DNA from: Clostridia bacterium
Lineage (GTDB): Bacteria; Bacillota; Clostridia; Oscillospirales; CAG-272
Reading direction: 5' to 3'
Length of the DNA stretch: 64,000 nucleotides
Assembly (NCBI GenBank): GCA_017508195.1
Contig: JAFVZL010000044.1
Coordinates: 1-64,000 of the forward strand
Within the stretch, counting starts at the first letter, position 1, and each line of letters begins with the position of its first letter. The translations under genes and the position numbers were made by a program. Under the pieces are notes generated by a model. It was given only the letters and a program-made list of their open reading frames with translations, was not told the origin of the DNA and made no database searches. Below are positions 34,305 to 42,731 of this stretch, one piece after another.

Positions 34305-34436
34305 ATGGGGTAGAAGTGAGAACTTATTCCGAGGCAAGAAACAAGCAAGACTACCACCGAGATAGTTGCCGAGGACTTGTGGCATAGCCGCAAGCTAGCG
34401 ACCGCCACACTTCCCTTTCCTGCAAATGCGGTCGCC

Positions 34437-34461
34437 GTTCGATTCCTTGCTACCCCTGCCA
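34437..34461 (+). pseudogene. Duplicated 3' end of tRNA-Gln
   Basis: GTTCGA and CTTGCTACCCCTGCCA repeat the T-arm and acceptor end of the tRNA-Gln at 34248-34271. The matching 5' acceptor GGGGTAG occurs at about 34307, but the 120 nt between do not fold as a tRNA, and the T-stem cannot pair. It is followed by its own terminator. It is either a tandem tRNA copy broken by an insertion or an att-like scar. Confidence 0.75.
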
Positions 34462-34464
34462 ACA

Positions 34465-34503
34465 AAAAACGCACTTTTGTCTACCGGCAAAGGTGCGTTT
34501 TTT
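34465..34503 (+). terminator. Terminator after the tRNA-Gln remnant
   Basis: ACGCACTTTTG pairs with CAAAGGTGCGT around TCTACCGG with one wobble, followed by TTTTT. Confidence 0.85.
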
Positions 34504-34690
34504 GAATGATGTTTGCCTCTGGCAAATGATGACGGCTTCGCCTAATGATGTTCGCTGCGCGAATAATGTGTGCCTCACGGCACATTGGGCAAACATCGCA
34601 TCATTGCGGAACAAAGTGGAGCAACATCATTTTGAGCGAAGCGAAAAACATCATATCGCCGCGAGGCGATGCATCATTTGACAAGCATAT
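34504..34690. repeat. Micro-palindrome array B (AATGATG spacer)
   Basis: Palindromes TTTGCCTCTGGCAAA (34512-34526), AGGCGAAGCCGT, TTCGCTGCGCGAA (34551-34563) and TGTGCCTCACGGCACA (34569-34584) are joined by (A)ATGATG or AATAATG. The array degenerates toward 34690, where CGCCGCGAGGCG and a second TTTGCCTCTGGCAAA remain. Confidence 0.85.
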
Positions 34691-34718
34691 GAATTTTGCC
34701 TCTGGCAAAACAACAGAA

Positions 34719-34768
34719 AAAGAGCAAGAGTACAAGGAAATAATCCTTATATTCTTGCTCTTGTTTTT
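34719..34768. terminator. Terminator-like hairpin between repeat arrays
   Basis: AAGAGCAAGAGTACAAGGA pairs with TCCTTATATTCTTGCTCTT, followed by GTTTTTC. It follows no gene directly. Confidence 0.55.
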
Positions 34769-34821
34769 CTTTCTGTCGATATATTCATCTTTCGCAAAAA
34801 ATGTTCACGAAAGATGAATTC

Positions 34822-34990
34822 GATATGTTCTCGCTTTGCTCGAACTCGATATATTGTCGCTACGCGTCAATTCGATATGAGATAAATCCCTCGTTTGCGA
34901 AGCAAACATATCGAGTGCGTCAGCACATATCGAACGCCGCAGGCGTATATCGAAAATCCCGCGAGGGATTTATCTCGATGCGCGTTGTCC
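34822..34990. repeat. Micro-palindrome array C (TCGATAT spacer)
   Basis: Palindromes TTGTCGCTACGCGTCAA, TTTGCGAAGCAAA, GTGCGTCAGCAC, ACGCCGCAGGCGT and AAATCCCGCGAGGGATTT alternate with (A/T)TCGATAT or ATATCGA. The arms differ from each other but each pairs internally. No credible gene lies in 34504-35021. Confidence 0.85.
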
Positions 34991-35021
34991 GTTCAGGATA
35001 ACACGCTATTTTCGCTCGTTA

Positions 35022-36089
35022 TTACATAAAGCCGAGGATAGCCTGAGAGGCTATGAATGCGACGTAGATAGTGAGAAGCGAGATACCCTGCCATCTCTTC
35101 AGCTTGCCTGTGAGGATGGTGGGGATGGTCATGATACCCATTGTGATGAATACGAGGGGGATATCGATGATAAGCGATGCGGGGATGCCGCCGAGGGTGA
35201 TGCCCGAGGGAAGATCGAAGGGTGCGATGGTGATCGCTGCGCCCGAAACGAGAACGAGGTTGAAGATGTTCGCACCGATGATGTTACCGAGAGAGAGCGA
35301 GCCGTGTCCCTTCATAAGAGAGGTGATAGCGGTTACGAGCTCGGGCAGCGAGGTGCCGAGAGCTACGATAGTAACACCTACTACGACGGGATCCATGCCG
35401 AGATAGTTGAGAGCGACAGACTCTGCGTTGGTTGCGAGAAGGCTGGCACCTACCGCGATGGTAGCCGCGCCGACGATAAGGAAGATGATATCCTTGACGA
35501 TGTTGCCCTTGTATTCGGATTCCTCCTCTGCCTCGGGGATCTCGTCGGGGATCTCAAGCTCCTCTGCCTTTTCGGGGTTTTTCTTCATGTTGAGCACGTT
35601 GACGATCATGTATGCAACGAATGCAACGAGAAGAACTATACCTGCCCAGCGCTCGAAGCCTTGTGCAATATACGCGTTGAGGGCGTAGAAAATAGCGACA
35701 ACGAAGTAAGCAGCAACGGGGAAGATCAGGGTCTTTTTATCTACTTTGCCGGGTTTTACCGCAATGGTAATAGCCGCGATAAGCGAGGTGTTGCAGATGA
35801 TGGATCCGATAGCGTTGCCGTAAGCAATACCGCCACCGCCGCCCGTAGCGGCAAATACCGAGGTAAGCACCTCGGGAAGGGTAGTACCGATCGATACTAC
35901 GGTTGCTCCGATAAGGAGCTCGGGCAGACCGAATTTTTTAGCAATTCCGACCGATGCGTCAACGAACCAGTCGCCGCCCTTGATAAGAAGAATAAATCCG
36001 AAGATCATAAGAAAAACTTCCGCGGGGATAGGAAGCGAATTGAAGAGCATGAACTCTCCGAGCTTTGCAATACCTGTGTCAAGTAACAT
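35022..36089 (-). CDS. Ca2+/cation antiporter (CaCA, YrbG-like)
   Basis: This 355-aa membrane protein has the two inverted alpha repeats of Na+/Ca2+ exchangers: GATVVSIGTTLPEVLTS near residue 60-76 and GVTIVALGTSLPELVTA near 235-251. A charged, Glu-rich cytoplasmic loop lies between the halves. It exchanges Ca2+ or a similar cation for Na+ or H+. AGGAGAAAACA precedes the ATG, and TTGACT-17-TAAAAT lies upstream. Confidence 0.92.
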   Translation of the reverse strand: MLLDTGIAKLGEFMLFNSLPIPAEVFLMIFGFILLIKGGDWFVDASVGIAKKFGLPELLIGATVVSIGTTLPEVLTSVFAATGGGGGIAYGNAIGSIICNTSLIAAITIAVKPGKVDKKTLIFPVAAYFVVAIFYALNAYIAQGFERWAGIVLLVAFVAYMIVNVLNMKKNPEKAEELEIPDEIPEAEEESEYKGNIVKDIIFLIVGAATIAVGASLLATNAESVALNYLGMDPVVVGVTIVALGTSLPELVTAITSLMKGHGSLSLGNIIGANIFNLVLVSGAAITIAPFDLPSGITLGGIPASLIIDIPLVFITMGIMTIPTILTGKLKRWQGISLLTIYVAFIASQAILGFM

Positions 36090-36125
36090 TGTTTTCTCCT
36101 AAATGTTTAAAATTCAGCAAAAGGT

Positions 36126-36154
36126 ATTTTACCATATCTTTGCTCGGAAGTCAA
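36126..36154 (-). promoter_or_regulatory. Promoter for the Ca2+/cation antiporter
   Basis: TTGACT (36149-36154), 17 bp, then TAAAAT (36126-36131) on the minus strand. Confidence 0.78.
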
Positions 36155-36244
36155 TACAAAGCGCGTATAGACTAAATATTTTCTTCGCCGCGCGGCTTGG
36201 CTTGCCACTCTCTTGCGAGTTTGATTTCCGTGATTTGAACGAAA

Positions 36245-36279
36245 GAAAAACAAACCGAGAAGCAGAAACTTCTCGGTTT
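36245..36279 (-). terminator. Terminator of the citrate pathway operon
   Basis: AAACCGAGAAG/CTTCTCGGTTT is a perfect 11-bp stem followed on the minus strand by GTTTTTC, about 115 bp beyond the isocitrate dehydrogenase stop. The 36280-36392 stretch holds no gene. Confidence 0.82.
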
Positions 36280-36392
36280 ATTGAAAACAATTGTTTGCAA
36301 AATTTGGCTTTATATGTGTTTTTGTGCGGTGAAACGCAGCTCATCAGCCGGACGATGCGCGCTTTTGCGAGCATCTGAGCAGAGCGATTTTA

Positions 36393-37562
36393 TCAGCCGA
36401 GCGACTTGAGCGTTTCGAGAACGTAGTCCGAAAACTCCTTGGTGGTAGCACCCGTATCTCTGCCTGTGATAACGAGCTTCTTTTCCTCGAGCGTGCAGAT
36501 GTCGAGAGCGCGGGCAAGCTTGTCTGCCTCGGTCTGATATCCTATGTGCGAGAGAAGCATAACTGCGGCGCGGAGCATCGAGCAGGGGTCTGCAAACTTA
36601 GCACGCCCCTCGTTTACCATACGGGGTGCAGAGCCGTGGATAGCCTCGAACATTGCGTATCTCTTACCGACGTTCGCGCAGCCCGCGGTACCTACACCGC
36701 CCTGGAATTCTGCTGCCTCGTCGGAGATGATGTCACCGTAAAGGTTGGGGAGTAAGAGCACCTGGAAGTCGCGGCGGCGCTTCGTATCGACGAGCTTTGC
36801 CGTCATGATGTCCGCATACCACTCGTCCGTGGTGATCTCGGGGTAGCTCTCGGCTACTCTGTGACAGTCCTCGAGGAAGTTTCCGTCGGTGGTTTTGATG
36901 ACGTTTGCCTTGGTAACGAGAGATACTCGGGTCTTGCCGTTCTTTCTTGCATAGTCGTATGCGATCTCGGCAATTCTCGTTGATCCCTGCTTAGTCGTGA
37001 TGGTAAAGTCGACTGCGATATCGTCGGTTACGTTGAAGCCCTTTGAGCCTACTGCGTACGCGCCCTCGGTGTTCTCGCGGAAGATGCACCAGTCGATGCC
37101 CTCCTCGGGTACTCTTACGGGTCTGATGTTTGCAAAGAGGTCGAGCTCGCGGCGCATAGCTACGTTTGCCGACTCGATGTTAGGAAGTCCCGAGCCCTTC
37201 TGGGGGGTCGTCGTAGGACCCTTTAAGACGATATGGCACGCCTTAAGCTCTGCAAGCACGTCGTCGGGGATAGCCTTACCGTGAGCTATTCTGTTTTCGA
37301 GAGTCAGACCGCCAATGTCGCGGAACTCTATTTTGCCCGCGCTGACCTCATCCGCAAGGATATATTCGAGCACCTCGCGCGCGGCAGCGGTGATCGTCGG
37401 ACCGATGCCGTCTCCTCCGCATACGCCTATGATGATCTTGTCGAGCGAGGCGTAGTCGACGAAGTCACCCTGCGACTTCATGTCCTCGACTCTTATTAAC
37501 TGCTCCTCGAGTATTTTTCTGAATTTTTCGAGTGCCTTATCAAGATTTACGGAATTGTTCAT
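36393..37562 (-). CDS. Isocitrate dehydrogenase family (NAD-type)
   Basis: This 389-aa enzyme of the isocitrate/isopropylmalate dehydrogenase family oxidatively decarboxylates isocitrate to 2-oxoglutarate. The substrate motif is SANVAMRRELDLFANIRPVR, and the metal and cofactor motifs are NLYGDIISDEAAEFQGG and EAIHGSAP. The residues before EAIHGSAP do not allow a safe NAD/NADP call, although the size and the ANIRPVR motif suggest the NAD type. Its position behind aconitase and Re-citrate synthase favours isocitrate over isopropylmalate. It is the last gene of the operon. Confidence 0.9.
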   Translation of the reverse strand: MNNSVNLDKALEKFRKILEEQLIRVEDMKSQGDFVDYASLDKIIIGVCGGDGIGPTITAAAREVLEYILADEVSAGKIEFRDIGGLTLENRIAHGKAIPDDVLAELKACHIVLKGPTTTPQKGSGLPNIESANVAMRRELDLFANIRPVRVPEEGIDWCIFRENTEGAYAVGSKGFNVTDDIAVDFTITTKQGSTRIAEIAYDYARKNGKTRVSLVTKANVIKTTDGNFLEDCHRVAESYPEITTDEWYADIMTAKLVDTKRRRDFQVLLLPNLYGDIISDEAAEFQGGVGTAGCANVGKRYAMFEAIHGSAPRMVNEGRAKFADPCSMLRAAVMLLSHIGYQTEADKLARALDICTLEEKKLVITGRDTGATTKEFSDYVLETLKSLG

Positions 37563-37584
37563 TGTGTTCCCCTTTCTTTTACCT

Positions 37585-39522
37585 TTATCGGTTACTGTTC
37601 GCTTTCGTGTAGTTGAGAGTGCCGCCTGCGAGAAGTATCTCGCGCTGACGCGCTGTGAGGTTAAGTGTGAGTGCTGCGGATGAGCCCGTGGTCCTGTTGA
37701 TAAGCGTGACGGTGTTTTTCGACGTTACCGCATCGCGTAAGCCCTCGATATAAAGCTCGTCTCCCTCACCGAACAGCTCGTAATCGTCCTCCGAGAAGAA
37801 GGTCATGGGTATGATACCGAAGTTTATGAGGTTAGCTACGTGAATTCTCGCAAAGCTCTTTGCGATAACTGCCTTGATACCGAGATACTGAGGAACGAGA
37901 GCTGCGTGCTCACGCGAGGAGCCCTGACCGTAGTTCGAGCCGCCTATTATGATGCCGCCTCCCTCTTTAAGCGCACGCTCGGGGAATTCGGGATCGCAGA
38001 CGGTAAAGCAGAACTCCGAGAGCTTTGGTACGTTCGAGCGATAGGGAAGTATCTTCGCACCCGCGGGCATGATATGGTCGGTCGTGATATTGTCACCGAC
38101 CTTGAGTATCAGCCTTGCCGAGAGGTCGTTTTCGGGGGGCGTTCCCTTGGGGATAGCCTTTATGTTCGGACCGCGCTCCACCGTGAGCGAGGGGGCATCC
38201 TCGGGGTCGGCAGGCAGGTCGATCATATTGTCGGAAATTTTGAATTTTTTGGGCATCTCGATTTTTGGTGCTTCACCGAGAGTAGTGGGATCAACGAGCA
38301 CGCCTGCGATAGCAGACGCTGCCGCAAGCTCGGGGGATACGAGGTAGACCTCTGCATCCTTGGTGCCACTGCGTGCTAAGAAATTGCGGTTGAAGGTACG
38401 CAGACTTACACCGCCCGACTTAGGAGAGAAGCCCATGCCGATACAGGGGCCGCAAGCACACTCGAGAACTCTTGCACCTGCTGCGATGATATCTGCTAGC
38501 GCACCGCACTCGGCAAGCATATTGAATACCTGCTTTGAGCCGGGGGATATCGAGAGAGAAACGTCGGGATGTACGGTCTTGCCCTTAAGTATAGCCGCGA
38601 CCGTGAGCATATCCCTTAAGGATGAGTTCGTGCAGGAGCCGATACATACCTGATCTATCTTCATCCCTGCAAGCTCGGATGCCGGCTTTACGTTATCGGG
38701 GCTGTGAGGACAAGCCACGAGGGGGGAGAGCGTGTCGAGATCCACGGTGTATTCTGCATCGTAGACGGCATCCTCATCGGATGCGAGGGGCTGCCATACG
38801 TCACCTCTGTCCTCTGCCTCGAGAAACGCCTTTGTGGTCAGATCGGAGGGAAATATCGAGGTGGTAGCACCGAGCTCCGCGCCCATGTTGGTTATAGTCG
38901 CTCTCTCGGGTACCGAAAGGGTAGCAACTCCCTCGCCCGCGTACTCGACTATCGCACCGACACCGCCCTTGACACCGAGCTGCCTCAGCACCTCGAGAAT
39001 TATGTCCTTCGCTGATACGAAGGGGCGTAATTTGCCCTTTAAGTTGACACGGATCATACGCGGCATCGTAATATAATACGCACCGCCGCCCATTGCTACC
39101 GCTACGTCAAGACCGCCCGCACCGAACGCGAGCATACCGATACCGCCTGCCGTGGGTGTGTGGCTATCCGAGCCGATGAGAGTTCCGCCCGGGCGTGCAA
39201 ATCTCTCGAGATGCACCTGGTGGCAGATGCCGTTACCGGGACGGGAGAAGCGGATGCCGTGCTTTTTTGCAACGGTCTGTATGTATCTGTGGTCGTCGGC
39301 GTTCTCAAAGCCCGCCTGGAGCGTGTTGTGATCTATGTACGCGACGGACAGCTCCGTCTTTACTCTCTCGATGCCCATAGCCTCAAACTGAAGGTAAGCC
39401 ATCGTGCCGGTTGCATCCTGGGTGAGTGTCTGATCGATGCGGAGTGCGACCTCGGAGCCCGTGGTCATGTCACCGGAGAGAAGGTGATCTTTTATGATTT
39501 TTTGTGCTATAGTGTAAGCCAT
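37585..39522 (-). CDS. Aconitate hydratase
   Basis: This 645-aa enzyme isomerises citrate to isocitrate. The [4Fe-4S]-binding cysteines lie in CIGSCTNSS and CACGPCIGMGF. The swivel domain has GGSNYGQGSSREHAA. The SDSHTPTAGGIGML block near residue 118-131 is typical. It resembles the compact aconitase found in Clostridia. Its start overlaps the GntR stop (TAATG). Confidence 0.95.
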   Translation of the reverse strand: MAYTIAQKIIKDHLLSGDMTTGSEVALRIDQTLTQDATGTMAYLQFEAMGIERVKTELSVAYIDHNTLQAGFENADDHRYIQTVAKKHGIRFSRPGNGICHQVHLERFARPGGTLIGSDSHTPTAGGIGMLAFGAGGLDVAVAMGGGAYYITMPRMIRVNLKGKLRPFVSAKDIILEVLRQLGVKGGVGAIVEYAGEGVATLSVPERATITNMGAELGATTSIFPSDLTTKAFLEAEDRGDVWQPLASDEDAVYDAEYTVDLDTLSPLVACPHSPDNVKPASELAGMKIDQVCIGSCTNSSLRDMLTVAAILKGKTVHPDVSLSISPGSKQVFNMLAECGALADIIAAGARVLECACGPCIGMGFSPKSGGVSLRTFNRNFLARSGTKDAEVYLVSPELAAASAIAGVLVDPTTLGEAPKIEMPKKFKISDNMIDLPADPEDAPSLTVERGPNIKAIPKGTPPENDLSARLILKVGDNITTDHIMPAGAKILPYRSNVPKLSEFCFTVCDPEFPERALKEGGGIIIGGSNYGQGSSREHAALVPQYLGIKAVIAKSFARIHVANLINFGIIPMTFFSEDDYELFGEGDELYIEGLRDAVTSKNTVTLINRTTGSSAALTLNLTARQREILLAGGTLNYTKANSNR

Positions 39523-40190
39523 TATTTACAATTCTCCTTGATTTCCATTGCCTTTACCGTGTTTTTCATAGCTTCCTCTATGTGGAGCGAGGTGAGTGCC
39601 TCTGCCTGCCTCTCGTCGCCCGAAAGCATTGCCGTGAGGATCTCACGGTGCTCTCGGATAGATTTTTCGAGTCTGCCGGGCACTGTAAGCGAGAGCTTTC
39701 TGTAACCCTTTATATTGCGGTGCAGCTCGCTGAGTATCTTCGAAAGGAGGCGGTTGCCCGATGCTTTGTAGATAATATTGTGGAAGGCGGAGTCGAGCTC
39801 CTTCAATTTGTCGGTGTCGCCCTTCGCCATATAGTACTCGGAGAGCTCTACCGATTCTATAAGCTCGCGCTTTTCGTTTTCGTTTAGCCTCGTGGTTGCC
39901 ATCGCTGATGCCAGACCCTCGAGGCGCATTCTTATTTTATAGGTGTCCACAAGGTCGTCGACCGTAACTCCTACGACGATAGCTCCGCGGTTCGGGAATA
40001 TCTCGACGAGTCCCTCCTCGGCAAGGCGGTGCAGTGCCGCCCTTACGGGAGTTCGCGATACTCCTAGCCTCTCGGATACCGATATTTCGGTGAGCTGGGC
40101 ACCCCGTGCGTGATTTCCTTGGAGAATTTCTTCCTCGAGTTTGAGATATACCTCTTCCTCGCGTGATTTGGTTCTCTCGTTAACGATCAT
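39522..40190 (-). CDS. GntR-family regulator (FadR-like, FCD domain)
   Basis: This 222-aa regulator has an N-terminal winged helix (SVSERLGVSRTPVRAALHRLAEEGL) and a C-terminal FCD ligand-binding domain with metal or acid-binding His/Asp residues. It sits inside the citrate pathway operon with TAATG overlaps on both sides. It probably binds a pathway intermediate such as citrate or 2-oxoglutarate and represses its own operon at the palindrome near 41650. The ligand is inferred. Confidence 0.9.
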   Translation of the reverse strand: MIVNERTKSREEEVYLKLEEEILQGNHARGAQLTEISVSERLGVSRTPVRAALHRLAEEGLVEIFPNRGAIVVGVTVDDLVDTYKIRMRLEGLASAMATTRLNENEKRELIESVELSEYYMAKGDTDKLKELDSAFHNIIYKASGNRLLSKILSELHRNIKGYRKLSLTVPGRLEKSIREHREILTAMLSGDERQAEALTSLHIEEAMKNTVKAMEIKENCK

Positions 40191-41563
40191 TATTTTTGTC
40201 CTTTTTCCTTCATATAGTTGTCGATAATTGCGACGAGCTCATCCTCACCGAGTATGGTCGTTCTTCCGTCCTCGTAGAGCCTATCGACCGCTTCCTTGAC
40301 CTTGACTACTATCTCATCGTGCTTAGTGACCTCGCGGAAGTCGGGAAGATCATAGTGCTTGTTTATCCAATAGGCTATGCCTGCAAGACCCGAGGTGTTG
40401 GATATAGCGACCTCGGCGGGCTTGCCCAGTATACGCTCGGTGTCGAAGATATTGTATATCTCGGCATCCTTCATAAGTCCGTCAGCGTGGACTCCTGCGC
40501 GCGTTACGTTGAAGTTGTCGCCGACAAAGGGTGTCATCGGCGGGATATCGTACTTAAGCTCGGTCTTGAAATAGTCTGCGATCTCGGTTATGACGGTCGG
40601 GTCCATACCTCCAAAGCTACCCGTCATGGATGCATACTCTATTACCATCGCCTCAAGAGGTACGTTACCCGTGCGCTCGCCGATTCCAAGCAGCGAGCAG
40701 TTGACAGCAGAGCAGCCGTAGAGCCACGCGGTGGTCGCGTTTACAACGCCCTTATAGAAGTCGTTATGGCCGTGCCACTCGAGCATATCCGAGTTGACGT
40801 CAGCGTAGTGGTTAAGACCGTATACGATGCCGGGCACGCTCCTCGGAAGCGCAACACCGGGGTAGGGAACGCCGTAGCCCATCGTGTCACACATTCTGAT
40901 CTTGACGGGGATGCCTGACTCTGCACTCAGGTCGCTAAGCGCGTTTACAAAGGGTACTACAAAGCCGTAAAAGTCGGCACGGGTGATATCCTCGAGGTGG
41001 CATCTCGGGCGTATGCCTGCATCGATAACAGATTTTACAACTCCGAGATAATGGTCGAGCGCCTGCTTACGCGTCATGCCGAGCTTTTTGAAAATGTGGT
41101 AGTCGGAGCAGGAAACGAGGATACCCGTCTCCTTGATTCCAAGACTTTTAACGAGGTCAAAGTCCTCCTTTTTCGCACGTATCCAGGTCGTGACCTCGGG
41201 GAACTCGTAGCCGAGCTCGAGGCATCTTGTCGCCGCTTCCTTATCCTTCTTCGTGTAGACGAAGAACTCGCTCTGACGGATTATTCCGTCGGGACCGCCG
41301 AGACGGTGGAGCATCTTGTATATATCGACGATCTGATCCGCAGAGTAGGGTGCTCGTGACTGCTGTCCGTCACGGAAGGTCGTGTCGGTCAGCCATATTT
41401 CCTCGGGCATATGTATCGGAACGTGACGGTGGTTGAACGCCACCTTCGGTATCTCGGTGTAGGGATAGATCTCTCTATAGAGGTTGGGGTCGGGGATATC
41501 CTGAAGGGAGTATCTGTACTGATGCTGCTCGAGTAGGTTTGAGCTGTTGCTTTTTTTGATCAT
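40190..41563 (-). CDS. Re-citrate synthase (homocitrate-synthase-like)
   Basis: This 457-aa protein is of the HMGL/DRE-TIM type, with WLTDTTFRDGQQSRAPY near residue 57-73 and HGHNDFYKGVVNATTAWLYG. It matches the Re-type citrate synthase of anaerobes such as Clostridium kluyveri, which replaces the Si-type enzyme. The aconitase and isocitrate dehydrogenase genes downstream support citrate rather than homocitrate as product. The trio feeds 2-oxoglutarate for glutamate. Homocitrate or 2-isopropylmalate synthase are the alternative readings. Confidence 0.88.
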   Translation of the reverse strand: MIKKSNSSNLLEQHQYRYSLQDIPDPNLYREIYPYTEIPKVAFNHRHVPIHMPEEIWLTDTTFRDGQQSRAPYSADQIVDIYKMLHRLGGPDGIIRQSEFFVYTKKDKEAATRCLELGYEFPEVTTWIRAKKEDFDLVKSLGIKETGILVSCSDYHIFKKLGMTRKQALDHYLGVVKSVIDAGIRPRCHLEDITRADFYGFVVPFVNALSDLSAESGIPVKIRMCDTMGYGVPYPGVALPRSVPGIVYGLNHYADVNSDMLEWHGHNDFYKGVVNATTAWLYGCSAVNCSLLGIGERTGNVPLEAMVIEYASMTGSFGGMDPTVITEIADYFKTELKYDIPPMTPFVGDNFNVTRAGVHADGLMKDAEIYNIFDTERILGKPAEVAISNTSGLAGIAYWINKHYDLPDFREVTKHDEIVVKVKEAVDRLYEDGRTTILGEDELVAIIDNYMKEKGQK

Positions 41564-41649
41564 GGCTTGTTCCTTTCTCTGGGGGATTTACCAAAGGCGA
41601 GGACTGAATAATTGAGGCAACCTTCCTTGTCCTTCCTCATTTGGTATAA

Positions 41650-41669
41650 ATTGTACACTTGTATACAAT
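41650..41669. promoter_or_regulatory. Candidate GntR operator upstream of the citrate operon
   Basis: ATTGTACACTTGTATACAAT is a near-perfect palindrome with GTATAC/GTACAC cores, as in FadR-type operators. It lies about 10 to 30 bp downstream of the expected start site, where a bound repressor would block transcription. The GntR gene in the operon is the obvious regulator. Confidence 0.72.
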
Positions 41670-41684
41670 CTGAAATTTTATCTT

Positions 41685-41713
41685 ATTATAATATATGTGA
41701 AAAGCTTTGTCAA
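41685..41713 (-). promoter_or_regulatory. Promoter for the citrate pathway operon
   Basis: TTGACA (41708-41713), 17 bp, then TATAAT (41685-41690) on the minus strand. The leader of about 115 nt contains the palindrome at 41650-41669. Confidence 0.9.
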
Positions 41714-41756
41714 GTTATTTTAAGAAAAAATAATATAAAAACAATATGAAGAAATG

Positions 41757-41799
41757 TAAAAAAAGCAGGGCTTGGCTTATATAAAAGCCAAGCCCTGCT
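41757..41799 (-). terminator. Terminator after the AbiEii toxin gene
   Basis: AGCAGGGCTTGGCTT/AAGCCAAGCCCTGCT is a perfect 15-bp stem with TTTTTT on the minus strand. Confidence 0.93.
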
Positions 41800-41816
41800 G
41801 AATCGGTGAGCGTATA

Positions 41817-42731
41817 TTAGTCCTTCTCCTCAAACACACCGCTTTCAATGATAGATTCGAGCGATTTTATTGCTTCGTTGTAGCTGACGGGTTTTGACAG
41901 CAACTTTTCTGTGCTGTTTATGTAGTCTTTTTTGTAATATTCTGTATCGATTATTTGCCGGAGAATTTTTGGCACGCTTACACCATCCTGAGCCGAATAG
42001 CATTTGGTACCCGCCTTTCTGTTTTTTCGTACCTCTCTTATCAAAGCTACAAGATTATTATCCAAAGAGACCAGCGTCAAAAGGCGAGATATGTCATAAA
42101 TGTGCCTTGAGTTCCTTTCGGGCTTGTTGTCTATCATGTAGTCACAAATTGCAAACACCTTGTCTACGAGAGTTCTGTCAAGAGTCTGAACACGAATATC
42201 AAATGGCTCTAATTCATACTGTGCGATGGCTTCCTCGTTTCCTACAAATTTGAAATAGTCGTATATCATTGACGATGCTTTCATAAATTCATCGGGAAAT
42301 GCTTTAACGATAAAAACAGTTTCAACCAGTAATTGAGGATTTAAGCCAGATAAAGTGTGCCGTGCAGAATAGTCGATTATATAACAGTTGTAATCTCTGC
42401 GACTTCGCGTTTCGCATTCGTTCAGTAAGCTCAACCCGAGGCTTTTACATATCTTTACTAATGCATGTTTCAGATTCTTGCGATTCCCTTGCGATTGATG
42501 CGTAGCATCTAATGTAATGTCAATATCTTCGGAAAATCGATCAATAAGCTTATAACACTTTGAAAGCGACGTACCCCCTTTGAACAATAGGTCGGGAACT
42601 TGTTTTGCGAGCTCGCGAAGTACAAGCGTTACATAATAATCCTTTTCTATTATTGCGGCAGAGACGTTAAAATGTCTGCTGGCGGATTGTATAGCTATAT
42701 TAAAGCTTTCTTTATCATTGTGTAATATCAT
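41817..42731 (-). CDS. AbiEii/AbiGii-family toxin (nucleotidyltransferase)
   Basis: This 304-aa protein carries the nucleotidyltransferase motifs FKGGTSLSKCYKLIDRFSEDIDI near residue 50-72, the AbiEii/AbiGii signature. The family is the toxin of type IV toxin-antitoxin and phage abortive-infection pairs. AbiEii-type toxins act as nucleotidyltransferases, reported to add nucleotides to tRNA or RNA. It overlaps the antitoxin gene by 17 bp. Confidence 0.9.
   Translation of the reverse strand: MILHNDKESFNIAIQSASRHFNVSAAIIEKDYYVTLVLRELAKQVPDLLFKGGTSLSKCYKLIDRFSEDIDITLDATHQSQGNRKNLKHALVKICKSLGLSLLNECETRSRRDYNCYIIDYSARHTLSGLNPQLLVETVFIVKAFPDEFMKASSMIYDYFKFVGNEEAIAQYELEPFDIRVQTLDRTLVDKVFAICDYMIDNKPERNSRHIYDISRLLTLVSLDNNLVALIREVRKNRKAGTKCYSAQDGVSVPKILRQIIDTEYYKKDYINSTEKLLSKPVSYNEAIKSLESIIESGVFEEKD

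Noticed and set aside
34305-34461. A second functional tRNA with an intron
   Set aside because: The acceptor ends could pair, but the T-stem and anticodon arm cannot be formed.
34493-35001. Small plus-strand ORFs of 60-90 codons
   Set aside because: They lie inside the palindrome arrays, and their residues simply mirror the repeats.
36103-36378. Short ORFs on both strands between the CaCA antiporter and isocitrate dehydrogenase genes
   Set aside because: They cross a promoter and a strong terminator and have no ribosome binding site.
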